This document shows positions 15,120 through 24,847 of a stretch of DNA of 44,176 nt, piece by piece (within the stretch, counting starts at the first letter, position 1; each line of letters starts with the position of its first letter). The stretch is from an uncultured Collinsella sp. Lineage in GTDB: Bacteria > Actinomycetota > Coriobacteriia > Coriobacteriales > Coriobacteriaceae. Where the stretch lies: NCBI GenBank assembly GCA_900547345.1, contig URGG01000004.1, forward strand, positions 1-44,176, written 5' to 3'. The notes under the pieces were generated by a model. The model did not search any database. It saw only the letters and a program-made list of their open reading frames with translations, and was not told the DNA's origin. The translations under genes were made by a program, and so were the position numbers.

Positions 15120-17897
15120 CTACCCGCGGTGACGGGCGCGGCTGTAGGGCGTATCCACCATGGGCAGATCCGGACGTAGTTTGCCGTCAAACGCGCGGTA
15201 GGCGTTCTGCACGGCGGGCGCCGTGGGGATCGTTGCGATCTCGCCGATGCCCTTGCCGCCGTATGCCACGGGCAACAGCTCGTCCTTCTCCACGTAGATA
15301 GCGTGGATATCCGGAATCTCGGGTGCACGGAACAGCCCGAGCGTACCGTACCTTGCCTGGGGCACGCAGTCCTTGAGCGGCCAATCCTCGGTAAGCGCGT
15401 AGCCCATGCCCATGAGCACGCCGCCTTCGATCTGACCCTGGATGGAGATGGGGTTGACCACCTTGCCGGAATCGTGCGCGGCATAGACCTCGCTCACGCG
15501 ACCGCCATCGTCCAGAATGACCACATGCGTGGCAAAGCCGTAGCAGATGTGGCTCTTGGGATTGGGAACGTCGGCGCCCAGCTTGTCGGTCGGCTCCAGG
15601 TACACGTAGCCAAACTCGCATCCCTCGAGCGCCTTGATGGCGGCCGCGGGATCCTGAGGATGCATACCCTGGCCGGCGACGAGCTCCTGCGTGTGCAGCT
15701 GATAGGCGCGACCGTCGTCGTACTCGATCTTGACGCCGTCGCCATGCGCATTCACGGGAGCGGCGGGCGCAGACTTGCCGGCCTCGATATCAAGCATGGC
15801 ATCGCGCAGCAGGAAGGCGGCACCGCGCACGGCCTCGCCGGTCACGACCGTCTGACGCGAACCAGACGTGGTGCCGGAGTCGGGAGCGTTCTCGGTGGAG
15901 CACTCGCCGTTGGCAATGCAGCGAAGCGGCAGGCCGCATGCCTCGGCAACGTCCTGCAAAAAGACCGTATTGCAGCCCTGGCCGATGTCGGACGTAGCGG
16001 CATAGACCACAGCCACGCCGTCCTCGATGCGAATCTTGCAGCGGCCGGCATCGGGCAGGCCCACGCCCACGCCGGCGTTCTTCATGGCGCAGGCGATACC
16101 GGCGTGTCCGGGATGCGCATAGTAGGTATCCTTGACCTCGAGCAGCGTCTCCTTCAGCGCCGTGGAGCAGTCGGCAATCTGGCCGTTGGGCAGAACCTCA
16201 CCCGGCTCGATGGCGTTACGGTAGCGAATCTCCCACGGATCCAGGCCGACCTTCTCGGCCAGCAGGTCGATTAGGCTCTCGAGCGCAAACTCGGACTGGC
16301 AAACGCCAAAGCCGCGGTACGCGCCGGCGGGCGGGTTGTTGGTGTAGTAGCCAAAGCCGCGAATGTCGGTGTTCTGGTACTTGTAGGGGCCGACGGCATG
16401 CGTGCAGGCGCGCTCGAGCACCGGGCCGCACAGCGAAGCGTAGGCGCCGGTATCGAAGTTGATCTCGCAGTCCAGGCCGGTAAAGTTGCCCTCGGCGTCG
16501 CAGCCCAGCGTAAAGGTGCCGTCCATGGCATGGCGCTTGGGATGGAACGCGAGCGACTCGACACGCGTGAGCTTGCACTTCACAGGACGCTGGAACTTAT
16601 ATGCGGCGAGCGCGGCCAGGTGCTGGATGGACACGTCCTCCTTGCCGCCAAAGCCGCCGCCCACGAGCATGGTCTCTACAACCACACGCTCGGGCTCGCT
16701 ATCCCAGCCAAACATGTGGGCACACTCTTTGCGCGTGTCGTAGGCACCCTGGTCGGTCGACTGCACCTTGACGCCGTTCTTGTACGGGAAGGCGACGGCG
16801 CACTCGGGCTCCAAGAAGGCATGCTCGGTAAAGGGCGTGGTAAAGCGCTGCGTCACGGTAAACGCGCTTTCGGCCAGCGCCTTGGCGGCATCGCCGCGCG
16901 TCACATGGCGGCTCTGGCACACGTTGTCCTTGAGCTCCACCGTGTTGCCAAAGGCAAAGAAACTGTCGTGCAGGCGCGGGGCGTCGGCAGCCCTGGCCTC
17001 GACAATGTTACGCACGGGCTCCAGCGGCTCGTAATCGATCTTTACGAGCTTCTTGGCCTTCTCGAGCGTCGCCTCGTCCTCGGCAACCACCAGCACGATG
17101 GCGTCACCCACGCAGCGGGTGATATCGCCCTGAGCGATCATGACGTCCCAGTCCTGGATAAGGTGGCCGACCTGGTTGACCGGCACGTCCTCGGCGCGCA
17201 GGATGCCCACCACGCCGGGCAGGACCTCGGCCTTGGAGGTGTCGATGGAGAGCACACGGGCGCGCGGGTACTTGGAGCGCACGGCGCTGGCATAGGTCAG
17301 ACCCGGCTGATCGAGCTCGTCGATGTCGTCGGGATACTTGCCCTCGCCGAGCACCTTCTTGCGCACGTCGATACGGAAGGCGCGCTTGCCCACACCGTAG
17401 TCGTCGCCGCGCTCCAGGTCCTCGTCGATCTGCTTTTCGCCGCGGAGCACCGCAGCAGCCAACGAAATGCCCTCGATAATCTTTTTGTAGCCGGTGCAGC
17501 GGCAGACATTGCCACGGATGGCGTACTTGATCTGCTCCTCGGTGGGCTCGGGGTCCTCGGCGATGAGTGCTGCACCCGCCATGACCATGCCGGGGATGCA
17601 AAAACCGCACTGCACGGCGCCCACGGCACCAAAGGCGTACACAAAGGCCTCGCGCACGTCCTCGGGCAGGCCCTCGACGGTCACGATGTTGCGGCCGGCG
17701 GCAAGAGCAGTGGTCAGCACGCAGGCCTTGACGGCCGCACCGTCCACATGGATGGTGCAGGTGCCGCACGCGCCCTCGGAGCAGCCGTCCTTGGCGGAGT
17801 GAATATGCAGGTCGTCGCGCAGGTAGCGCAGCAGCGGCTTGTTTTGGGTCGTCGTGCGCTCGACGCCGTTAACGGTAAAAGTGAATTCCTGTGCCAT
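15120..17897 (-). CDS. xdhD: Molybdenum hydroxylase, selenium-dependent xanthine dehydrogenase type (XdhD-like)
   Basis: The 925-residue protein fuses a [2Fe-2S] domain to a molybdopterin domain and has no FAD domain. Cys39, 44, 47 and 59 bind the plant-type cluster and Cys97, 100, 132 and 134 the second cluster. The Mo domain spans about 170-925 and ends with GGKGIGE, whose Glu886 is the expected catalytic base. This domain order is that of E. coli XdhD and the selenium-dependent xanthine dehydrogenases, which hydroxylate or reduce purine rings. Electrons probably pass to the ferredoxin and YgfK encoded just upstream. AGAAGGGA precedes the start. Whether it acts on urate, xanthine or another purine cannot be read from sequence, and the selenium is inorganic: no in-frame stop suggests selenocysteine. 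Confidence 0.9.
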   Translation of the reverse strand: MAQEFTFTVNGVERTTTQNKPLLRYLRDDLHIHSAKDGCSEGACGTCTIHVDGAAVKACVLTTALAAGRNIVTVEGLPEDVREAFVYAFGAVGAVQCGFCIPGMVMAGAALIAEDPEPTEEQIKYAIRGNVCRCTGYKKIIEGISLAAAVLRGEKQIDEDLERGDDYGVGKRAFRIDVRKKVLGEGKYPDDIDELDQPGLTYASAVRSKYPRARVLSIDTSKAEVLPGVVGILRAEDVPVNQVGHLIQDWDVMIAQGDITRCVGDAIVLVVAEDEATLEKAKKLVKIDYEPLEPVRNIVEARAADAPRLHDSFFAFGNTVELKDNVCQSRHVTRGDAAKALAESAFTVTQRFTTPFTEHAFLEPECAVAFPYKNGVKVQSTDQGAYDTRKECAHMFGWDSEPERVVVETMLVGGGFGGKEDVSIQHLAALAAYKFQRPVKCKLTRVESLAFHPKRHAMDGTFTLGCDAEGNFTGLDCEINFDTGAYASLCGPVLERACTHAVGPYKYQNTDIRGFGYYTNNPPAGAYRGFGVCQSEFALESLIDLLAEKVGLDPWEIRYRNAIEPGEVLPNGQIADCSTALKETLLEVKDTYYAHPGHAGIACAMKNAGVGVGLPDAGRCKIRIEDGVAVVYAATSDIGQGCNTVFLQDVAEACGLPLRCIANGECSTENAPDSGTTSGSRQTVVTGEAVRGAAFLLRDAMLDIEAGKSAPAAPVNAHGDGVKIEYDDGRAYQLHTQELVAGQGMHPQDPAAAIKALEGCEFGYVYLEPTDKLGADVPNPKSHICYGFATHVVILDDGGRVSEVYAAHDSGKVVNPISIQGQIEGGVLMGMGYALTEDWPLKDCVPQARYGTLGLFRAPEIPDIHAIYVEKDELLPVAYGGKGIGEIATIPTAPAVQNAYRAFDGKLRPDLPMVDTPYSRARHRG

Positions 17898-17909
17898 GGT
17901 GATTCCCTT

Positions 17910-18389
17910 CTACACGCCGGCGGCGATGCCGGTGCGGTCGTGGATGGCGCCATGCGGGCAGACGACGGCGCACATGCCGCACGACAGGCAGTCCGCACCG
18001 TCGATATGGGCGCAGTTGTCCTCGATGCGGATAGCGCCGGCAGGGCACTTTTTGGCGCACATGCCGCAACCGATGCAGCTCGTGCCGCAGATCTTGCGGG
18101 CAATGGCGCCCTTATCGGTGTTGTTGCAGCGCACCAGAATGTTCTGGTAGCCGGGAACGAAGGCAATCACGCGCTGCGGGCACGCCATGCCGCACAGGCC
18201 ACAGCCCGTGCACTTGGAGCGATCCACGCGGGCGATGCCATCGACCAGCGCAATGGCGCCGTGGGGGCAGGCCGTGACGCAGGCGCCACAGCCAATGCAG
18301 CCTTCGCTGCAGCGGGCGTCGCCGCCTGCGGAGGCACAACCGCTTCCGCAGGCAACGTAGGCCACGTTATGTTGAATGGATTTGGCCAT
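17910..18389 (-). CDS. Ferredoxin-like protein with four [4Fe-4S] motifs
   Basis: The 159-residue protein contains four Cys-rich motifs of the CxxCxxCxxxCP type, near residues 31, 60, 104 and 133. A fifth Cys group near the N-terminus (CGSGC, ARC) may bind another site. It resembles RnfB-type polyferredoxin domains without the membrane anchor. It starts 11 bases after the ygfK stop and ends 12 bases before xdhD, so it is an electron carrier between these two enzymes by position. Its ribosome site is weak. Confidence 0.88.
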   Translation of the reverse strand: MAKSIQHNVAYVACGSGCASAGGDARCSEGCIGCGACVTACPHGAIALVDGIARVDRSKCTGCGLCGMACPQRVIAFVPGYQNILVRCNNTDKGAIARKICGTSCIGCGMCAKKCPAGAIRIEDNCAHIDGADCLSCGMCAVVCPHGAIHDRTGIAAGV

Positions 18390-18400
18390 AAGAGACTCGC

Positions 18401-21400
18401 CTATTTCTTAAGAAGGTACGAATAGTTGTCGCGCACAGCCCTGATGGTCAGGCGGACGGCCTCGGGAAGGCCGGTGTTGACGGCATCGACCGAGACGGTG
18501 CGGACCGTGCCGGCGACGCGGACCTTAAAGTGGTCCTCGTCCACGGCCAGGAAACCCTCGTTCTCGGAGTTCTCCATGTCCTGCTCGCTCCAGAACAGAG
18601 TGAGCTTGTCCTTGTAGGGACGACCCTCCTGGTAGGGGCAGAACACGGCGCAGTTTCCGCACTCGTTGCACATGCCATCGACGTGGACGACCTGATGCTT
18701 GGCCAGGCCCGGCACTTTAATTGCCACGTTGGCGCGGTTGGGGCACACGTCGCAGCAGACCTCGCACACCGAGCCGCAGCCCAGGCAGCGAGTCTTGGTG
18801 CAGTTGCGCTTGTCGCGGCACAGCGACCCCTTGCGCTCGTAGCAGGTGTCCTCGCGGCCGGCCTGAGCATTCTGGTCGGCGTACTTGTTAAAGTCCACGC
18901 CGGCGATGGCACGGGCAACCTCGGCGGCATCGGCGATGGCCTCGACCACGGTGGCAGGACCGCGACGGCAGTCGCCCGCAGCCCAGACGCCCTCGACGCC
19001 GGTGGAGGTGGCGGCAAGGCGGCCGCGACGGTCGTGTTCGACGCCCGCGGCATCGTACAGGCTGGCATCGATGCCCTCGCCCACGGCACAGATCACCGTG
19101 GTGGCGGCAAGCTCGACGGTCTCGCCCGTGGCGACGGGGCTACGACGGCCGCTTGCATCCGGCTCGCCAAGCTCCATAACGTCGCAGGTTAGCACAGCGC
19201 CGTTGAGCGCCTTGGGCGCCAGCAGCTCGCAGAACTCAACGCCGTCGGCAAGAGCAAGATCGAGCTCTTCCTCGTCGGCGGGCATCTGCTTCTTGGTGCG
19301 GCGATACACCAGGCGCACGTTCTTCACGCCGGCCAGGCGCTTGGCCACGCGGGCCGCGTCCATGGCGGTGTTGCCGGCGCCAATGACCACGACGTCCTCG
19401 CCTAGCTCGAGCTTCTCGCCCTTCTTGGCGGCCTCGAGGAACTCCAGCACATCGAACTCGGCACCCTCGCCCAGGCCCGCAGAGCCGGGCATCCAGGCAC
19501 CGGTGGCCACGACCACGTCGGTAAAGCCCTGGGCCTTGAGCTCGTCAATGGACTCCACGCGGGCGTTGAGCTGAACCTTGGCGCCAAAGGCCAGGCAGAG
19601 CTCGGCATCGTGGGAGATATCGTCGCTCGCAATGCGGAACTCGGGAATCACGTGACGGACCACGCCGCCGAGCGAATCGCGGGCCTCAAAGATGGTGACG
19701 GGCACGCCGGCGCGCGTCAGGAAGAATGCCGTCGCCAGGCCGGCCGGGCCGCCGCCGATAACGGCAACGTTGCGCTCGCCGTCGTTGGCGATAGCCTGGG
19801 CACGCAGCTTGGGTAGCACGGCGGTCATGGCCTCGCGGGCGGCCTTGAGCTTGCTGGCGCGAATCTGGGCGCCCTCGGGCTCGTAGAACGCACGCTCGCA
19901 GGCACGACCGCAAGGATGCGGGCAGATGGTGCCGGTGATGAACGGCAGGGCGTTGCGCTCGATGATGATGTTGAGTGCGTCCTCGTAGCGGCCCTCGTCA
20001 ACAGCCGCCAGATAGGCGGGAATATCCTGCTGGATGGGGCAGCTCGTGCGGCACGGCGTGGTAAAGCAGTCGGAAAGCGGGCTCTTGCCGGCGACCTTGC
20101 GGTCGGGCAGCGGGCGCAGCGGCTTCTTGTAGAGCGGGTTGGTGAGCGAGTCGGTCTGGATCGCAGTCACGGCCTCGAGAGAGACGCCCGCGAACGGCTT
20201 GCCATCCAGGTCGGTAAACTCGCCAGCCATCTGGCTAAAGCGCTCGTAGCCACCAGGCTTGAGTACGTCGGTCGCCAGGGTGACGGGCCAAATGCCGGCA
20301 TCGTACAGGGCGCGGATGTTGTAGACCGTAGCACCGCCAGAGTAGCTAATGCGCAGCTTGCCATCGAACTGCTCGGTAATGCGACGGGCGGCCTCGATGG
20401 TCAGCGAGAACAGCGAACGGCCGGACATGTACATCTCGGTGGAGGGCAGCTCGTTCCTCGTCACGTCGACGGGGAACGTGTTGGTCAGCTTGACGCCAAA
20501 CTCCAGGCCGCGCTCGGCACACAGGGCAATCAGACGCTCAAACATGGGCACAGCGTCGACCCACTGCAGATCCTCGCGGAAGTGCGTGTCATCGAAGACG
20601 ATGTAGTCGAAGCCCAGCTCGTTGAGGCGCTGGCGAGCAAACTCATAGCCCAGCAGCGTGGGGTTGCACTTGATGTAGGTGTTGAGACCCTTCTCGGTAA
20701 TCAGATAGGTCGCGATGCGCTCGATCTCCGCCGGCGGGCAGCCATGCAGCGTGGACTCGGTAATGGAGTTGGAGACGCGCGCCGAGATGGACTCGACAAA
20801 CGCGGCATCGACATGCTCAAACTTGTCCAGATTAGCGAGTGCCCACGTGCGGCACTCGTTCCAAACCTCGGAGCCGCTGGCGTCCTTCATGCCCTCGATG
20901 TAGGCATCGACCTTGGGGCTCTTGATGCCCTCGAGGTCATAGCCCACGGACATGTTAAAGACAAAGCCGTCCGGGCTGCCCAGACCATACTCGCGGGCAA
21001 TCAGGTGGCAGGCAAACCATGCCTTCACGTACTCGGCAAAGGCCTGCGGAACCTCGAGCTCGGTCGACCACTCGCAGTTGTAGCACTCGTCCTGCGCCAC
21101 GATGCAGGGCTTGTTCACACACTTGGAGAGCTCCTCGCCGTCCATAACCTGAACGGTCTTGAGCTCAAAGAAGCGGGAACCGGCCACGTAGGATGCCACG
21201 ATGTTTTGGGCAAGCTGCGTATTGGGGCCGGCGGCCGGGCCAAACGGAGTCTCGATGCGCTCGTCAAAAATGGGAAGCGCGCCCTCCTGGTTGGTCGTGA
21301 CCATCTTGCGCACGCCAAAGACAGCGCCCTGGGTCTTGTGCTCCTCGATGATCCAGTTCATCAGCTGCGAAAACGGGATCGGCCTCATGATGTCGCTCAT
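18401..21400 (-). CDS. ygfK: YgfK, putative selenate reductase/flavin oxidoreductase subunit
   Basis: The protein is 999 residues from the ATG at 21400, which follows GAGAGGAG; the extension to 21523 is Arg-rich and unlike the family. Residues ~1-440 resemble a dihydroorotate/dihydropyrimidine dehydrogenase-type barrel. A GltD-like Fe-S region begins near 450 (CPIQQD), an FAD/NAD(P)H module carries VIGGGPAGLA near 545, and two [4Fe-4S] motifs lie near 870-920. The domain series matches E. coli YgfK. It would link NAD(P)H to iron-sulfur carriers and so feed or drain the XdhD-like enzyme. The selenate reductase name reflects an E. coli phenotype; a role in purine reduction is more likely here. 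Confidence 0.92.
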   Translation of the reverse strand: MSDIMRPIPFSQLMNWIIEEHKTQGAVFGVRKMVTTNQEGALPIFDERIETPFGPAAGPNTQLAQNIVASYVAGSRFFELKTVQVMDGEELSKCVNKPCIVAQDECYNCEWSTELEVPQAFAEYVKAWFACHLIAREYGLGSPDGFVFNMSVGYDLEGIKSPKVDAYIEGMKDASGSEVWNECRTWALANLDKFEHVDAAFVESISARVSNSITESTLHGCPPAEIERIATYLITEKGLNTYIKCNPTLLGYEFARQRLNELGFDYIVFDDTHFREDLQWVDAVPMFERLIALCAERGLEFGVKLTNTFPVDVTRNELPSTEMYMSGRSLFSLTIEAARRITEQFDGKLRISYSGGATVYNIRALYDAGIWPVTLATDVLKPGGYERFSQMAGEFTDLDGKPFAGVSLEAVTAIQTDSLTNPLYKKPLRPLPDRKVAGKSPLSDCFTTPCRTSCPIQQDIPAYLAAVDEGRYEDALNIIIERNALPFITGTICPHPCGRACERAFYEPEGAQIRASKLKAAREAMTAVLPKLRAQAIANDGERNVAVIGGGPAGLATAFFLTRAGVPVTIFEARDSLGGVVRHVIPEFRIASDDISHDAELCLAFGAKVQLNARVESIDELKAQGFTDVVVATGAWMPGSAGLGEGAEFDVLEFLEAAKKGEKLELGEDVVVIGAGNTAMDAARVAKRLAGVKNVRLVYRRTKKQMPADEEELDLALADGVEFCELLAPKALNGAVLTCDVMELGEPDASGRRSPVATGETVELAATTVICAVGEGIDASLYDAAGVEHDRRGRLAATSTGVEGVWAAGDCRRGPATVVEAIADAAEVARAIAGVDFNKYADQNAQAGREDTCYERKGSLCRDKRNCTKTRCLGCGSVCEVCCDVCPNRANVAIKVPGLAKHQVVHVDGMCNECGNCAVFCPYQEGRPYKDKLTLFWSEQDMENSENEGFLAVDEDHFKVRVAGTVRTVSVDAVNTGLPEAVRLTIRAVRDNYSYLLKK

Positions 21401-21549
21401 AATGAGCTCCTCTCTGTAACGCCCGGCGAGACCGCGCGGCGGGCGCAAATACGGTGTAGCGCTAGCACAGCGCCGGCGACCCCGCGGAGGCCGCCTATAC
21501 GCGCGTCGAATGCGGCGAAACACCCGACGCGCGTAAATCTACTTGTGAA

Positions 21550-22905
21550 TTAGTAGGTGCGATCGTTGAGCGTGCTCCAGAGCTTCTTGGACTCGGCCAT
21601 GGTCCACGCGTTGATCTTGTCCTCATCAATGCCAACGAACTCGCGATCCTTGTACAGGACGCGGCCGTTGATGATGGTGGTGCGGCAGTTTTTGCCCATC
21701 ATGCCAAAGAGCATGTGGCCGTCGATATTCTCCTCGCTCAGCGGCGTAAAGGGCTTGTAGTCCATAACGACAACGTCGGCGGCAGCGCCGGCCTCGAGCA
21801 CACCGAGCTTGCGATCAAAGTACTTGCTCGCCATCTTGGCGTTGTTCTCGAACAGCATGGTCATGGCCTCACACCAGCCCACGTTGGGCATGGCGGCGTT
21901 GTGACGCTGAATGATCAGGAAGACCTTAAGGCTCTCGAGCATATCGTGGGTGTAGGCGTCGGTGCCCATGCACACGGGAATGCCGCGGCGGAAGAACTCG
22001 AGCACGGGGGCGCAGCCCACGGCGTTGCCCATATTGGATTCGGGGTTGTTGACCAGCCAAGTGCCGGACTCCTTGACGATATCCATCTCGGCAGGCGTCA
22101 CGTGGATGCAGTGGCCGAGCATGGTGTCGGGACCCAGCAGGTTGTGCTGCAGCAGGCGCTCGACGGGGCTGATACCACCGCGGTTGAGGCGGGAATCCCA
22201 CACGTCGTTCATGCCCTCGCACACATGGATGTGGAAGCCGGTCAGGCCGTTGTTGGCCTCGGCCATCTTATCCATGGTCTCGTCCGAAAGCGTAAAGGTA
22301 GCATGTCCGCCAAACATGGCGGCGATCATGTGGTTGTCGTTATCGCGACGCTCCTTGGCGGCCCACTGGGCAAATTCGGCGTTCTCGGCAATGGCCTGGT
22401 CGCACTTTTCCTGGCCGCGGCGATCGGAGACCTCGTAGCACAGGCACGAACGCATGCCCAGCTCCTGAGCTGCATCCTTAATGGTAAAGAGGCTTCCCGG
22501 GATCTCGCAGAAGCTCGCATGGTGATCGAAGATCGTGGTGACGCCATCGCGGATGGAGTCCAGAATCGTGGCATAGGCGCTCGCCTTGGTGCCGTCGAGC
22601 GTCAGGTTGTCGTCGATCTTCCACCACTGCTGCTCAAGATTCTCCAGGAAGTTGGTGGGGTTGCAGCCCTTAATGGCAAGGCCGCGGGCCAGACCCGAGT
22701 AGATGTGGGTGTGGCAGTTGATGAGTCCGGGCATGATGAGGTTGCCCCGGGCATCGACGTACTCGGCATCCGGGTACTTGGCCTTGAGCTCGCGCGCGGG
22801 GCCCACTTCGACGATCGTATCTCCGTCAATGGCGACCGCACCGTTTGGAATGAACGGGGTCTGAGCGTTGCGGGTAAAGACGGAACCGTTAGCGACCAGA
22901 AGCAT
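21550..22905 (-). CDS. ssnA: SsnA family amidohydrolase/deaminase
   Basis: The protein is 451 residues from the ATG at 22905, preceded by GAAGGGAG; a start at 22923 lacks a ribosome site. It is a metal-dependent aminohydrolase: His65 and His67 in NCHTH, a His in FHIHVCEG, another in GHCIHV and the Asp of MGTDAYTHD form the site. SsnA proteins are related to chlorohydrolase and guanine deaminase families. In the purine cluster SsnA is one of the conserved enzymes, thought to hydrolyse a purine or ring-opened intermediate. About 150 bases separate it from ygfK and about 195 from the permease; the latter gap is full of hairpins. Confidence 0.93.
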   Translation of the reverse strand: MLLVANGSVFTRNAQTPFIPNGAVAIDGDTIVEVGPARELKAKYPDAEYVDARGNLIMPGLINCHTHIYSGLARGLAIKGCNPTNFLENLEQQWWKIDDNLTLDGTKASAYATILDSIRDGVTTIFDHHASFCEIPGSLFTIKDAAQELGMRSCLCYEVSDRRGQEKCDQAIAENAEFAQWAAKERRDNDNHMIAAMFGGHATFTLSDETMDKMAEANNGLTGFHIHVCEGMNDVWDSRLNRGGISPVERLLQHNLLGPDTMLGHCIHVTPAEMDIVKESGTWLVNNPESNMGNAVGCAPVLEFFRRGIPVCMGTDAYTHDMLESLKVFLIIQRHNAAMPNVGWCEAMTMLFENNAKMASKYFDRKLGVLEAGAAADVVVMDYKPFTPLSEENIDGHMLFGMMGKNCRTTIINGRVLYKDREFVGIDEDKINAWTMAESKKLWSTLNDRTY

Positions 22906-22921
22906 GGATGCTCCCTTCAAC

Positions 22922-23084
22922 ATCAGAGGCGGGGTTTGACACCTCTGACATGGCGGAGTGCGAAGCGCCGGCCTACACCGGAAACGGGCCCTCTCCCGTC
23001 AACGCTTCACCAAAGGGACAAGCCCTTTGAAGTGCGGCTTGGCGCCGCATGGCGTCGGCGGACGAGGCGATGCGTCCGCCGACG
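22922..23084 (-). ncRNA. Chain of hairpins between permease and ssnA
   Basis: Read on the minus strand, the gap contains CGTCGGCGGACG paired with its exact complement (23053-23064/23073-23084), GCGGC/GCCGC near 23034-23048, CAAAGGG/CCCTTTG at 23011-23017/23023-23029, ACGGG/CCCGT near 22984-22999, and TCAGAGG/CCTCTGA at about 22923-22948. None has a clear U-tail. The last ends about 18 bases before the ssnA start codon. It could be a leader RNA, a processing or stability element, or a leaky terminator series. Confidence 0.55.
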
Positions 23085-23100
23085 AATAGCACCGAATTGG

Positions 23101-24495
23101 CTACTTCTTGCTCTCGGGCAGGACCAGATCCACGGCAGCGTCCTTGGCAGCATCGATGTGCTGAGCCACGACCGGCGTCTGCGGAAGGATCAGGTTAAGG
23201 ACAATGGCCATGATGGCGGTGGGGGTTACGGCATTGGAGCCGATGACGGTGGACACCCAGGCGGGCATACCCTCGCCGGCAAGGCAACCGCTGGCCATCC
23301 AGATACCCAGGCCAAAGACGACGGAGGTGCCGACGATAGTGGTAGTGCGCTGCGTGAGGCCCTCGCGGGTGAACATGCGCACGCCGTTCATGGTGATGGT
23401 GCCAAAGACGCCGACGGTCGCGCCGCCGATGACGGGCTGCGGGATAGCGGAAAGGACGGCAGAGAGCTGCGGGAACAGACCGGCGACGGCAAAGACGGCC
23501 GCAATGATCACAAAGACCCACTTGTTGACGACCTTGTTGGAGCAGATGATGCCCACGTTCTGGCCAAGGGCGCTGGTGGGAAGACCGCCCAGCAGACCGC
23601 CGACCATAGAGGTGAGGCCCTGGGACACGATAGCGCCGGAGAGCTCGCGCTCGGTGGGCATACGGTCGATGGAGCCCAGGCAGGCGGCGGAGACGTCACC
23701 GATAACCTGGATGGCAACCATGGGGAACACGACGGCGAGGGTAATGCAGACCTCGGGATCAAACTCGAGCGCGTAGGGCATGAGCTTGGGAAGAGCGAAG
23801 ACCTGAGCGGTGGCGACGCTGGAGAAGTCGATCATGCCAAAGGGGATGGAGACGATCATACCAACGATCATGCCAAAGAACACAGAGCCCAACTTGAGCG
23901 TGCCCTTGCCAAAGTTGGCGAGCGCAAAGACCACGGCGAAGGTGATAAGAGCGACGCACCATGCCTGCGGGGTGCCCCACAACGGCGTACCCATACCGCC
24001 GGCCATATACTTGACGGCCGTGGGATACAGCGAAACGCCGATGGAGAAGATGACCGTACCGGTCACGACGGGCGGGAACAGCCACTTGATCTTGCTGTAG
24101 GCCAGACCAAAGAGGACCGCAACGGCGCCGCCGACGATCTCGCCGCCCAAAAGCGCGCCAAAGCTAAAGCCCGATGCGCCCATGGCCTGCAGGGCCGGGA
24201 GGAACGCGAACGAAACGCCCATGACGATGGGCAGGCCGCCGCCGATGCGACGGAAGGGAGCGAAGGCCTGAAGGGCCGTGTCGATCGCCGAAAGAATGAG
24301 CGCGACCTGAATGATGTCGGTGCTCTGCTGGCTATTAAAGCCGTAGACGCCGGCCATGATGACCGCCGGGGTAATGATGCCGGCAAACGATGCCAGTACG
24401 TGCTGAAGGGCACACGGGATCATTTCCTTAACGGGAGGCATGCCTTCGCGAGTGAACAGGGCTTCAGTGCCGTTCGTAACCGTCTCCTGGGTCAT
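23101..24495 (-). CDS. NCS2 family purine permease (xanthine/urate type)
   Basis: The 464-residue integral membrane protein has the 14-span pattern of nucleobase-cation symporters. The family motifs VAIQVIGDVSAA and GGLPTSALGQNVG are present, the latter being the substrate-site helix that separates xanthine/urate carriers from uracil carriers. It is the first gene of the minus-strand block with ssnA, ygfK and xdhD, divergent from a regulator, so urate or xanthine import is inferred. The ribosome site is weak (GGTGG). E. coli UacT, XanQ and XanP are relatives; I cannot separate them by eye. Confidence 0.9.
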   Translation of the reverse strand: MTQETVTNGTEALFTREGMPPVKEMIPCALQHVLASFAGIITPAVIMAGVYGFNSQQSTDIIQVALILSAIDTALQAFAPFRRIGGGLPIVMGVSFAFLPALQAMGASGFSFGALLGGEIVGGAVAVLFGLAYSKIKWLFPPVVTGTVIFSIGVSLYPTAVKYMAGGMGTPLWGTPQAWCVALITFAVVFALANFGKGTLKLGSVFFGMIVGMIVSIPFGMIDFSSVATAQVFALPKLMPYALEFDPEVCITLAVVFPMVAIQVIGDVSAACLGSIDRMPTERELSGAIVSQGLTSMVGGLLGGLPTSALGQNVGIICSNKVVNKWVFVIIAAVFAVAGLFPQLSAVLSAIPQPVIGGATVGVFGTITMNGVRMFTREGLTQRTTTIVGTSVVFGLGIWMASGCLAGEGMPAWVSTVIGSNAVTPTAIMAIVLNLILPQTPVVAQHIDAAKDAAVDLVLPESKK

Positions 24496-24593
24496 TTGAC
24501 CACCAATCCTCGAAGTAGTTGTTTTCGCATCTAACGCTCTATTGTGACGCAGTGCGGGGTTGAGGTTGTGCCTTCATTGCATATCGTATTAAA

Positions 24594-24615
24594 GATGATT
24601 CTCATTCTCAATAAT
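24594..24615. promoter_or_regulatory. Weak Fur-like box in the permease/regulator divergent gap
   Basis: The 15-mer at 24596-24610 matches 11 of 14 positions of the 7-1-7 Fur motif TGATAAT-N-ATTATCA. It lies in the 352-base AT-rich gap between the permease and regulator 2. A perfect 10-bp palindrome TTCAGCTGAA lies at 24639-24648. No copy of the AACAAA-N3-TTTGTT site is present here. No gene is seen in the gap. Confidence 0.3.
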
Positions 24616-24847
24616 AATTTTTTGTTATCAGACTATTCTTCAGCTGAAATAACGCATTCCCGCAGGTCAGGAAAGTGTCTGGTCAAAATAACATCTAACA
24701 TTTCTTTTGGTCAACCGTTTACCGCTAAATTCCTACCGTTCGTCTGCATTACGCAATGTACCTGCGGATATACGAGATGATGGGCAGCGTGTTACCATGA
24801 GAAAAAATTGTTATGAACATTTCCGATTTCACCCAAAGGAGTTGCCC

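Noticed and set aside
15120..17897. Selenocysteine in the XdhD-like enzyme
   Set aside because: The frame is open without in-frame TGA. In this family selenium is a cofactor atom, not selenocysteine.
21715..24534. A 939-residue plus-strand reading frame opposite ssnA and the permease
   Set aside because: Same cause: the composition is Gly/His/Asp-rich mirror sequence and both opposing genes are certain.
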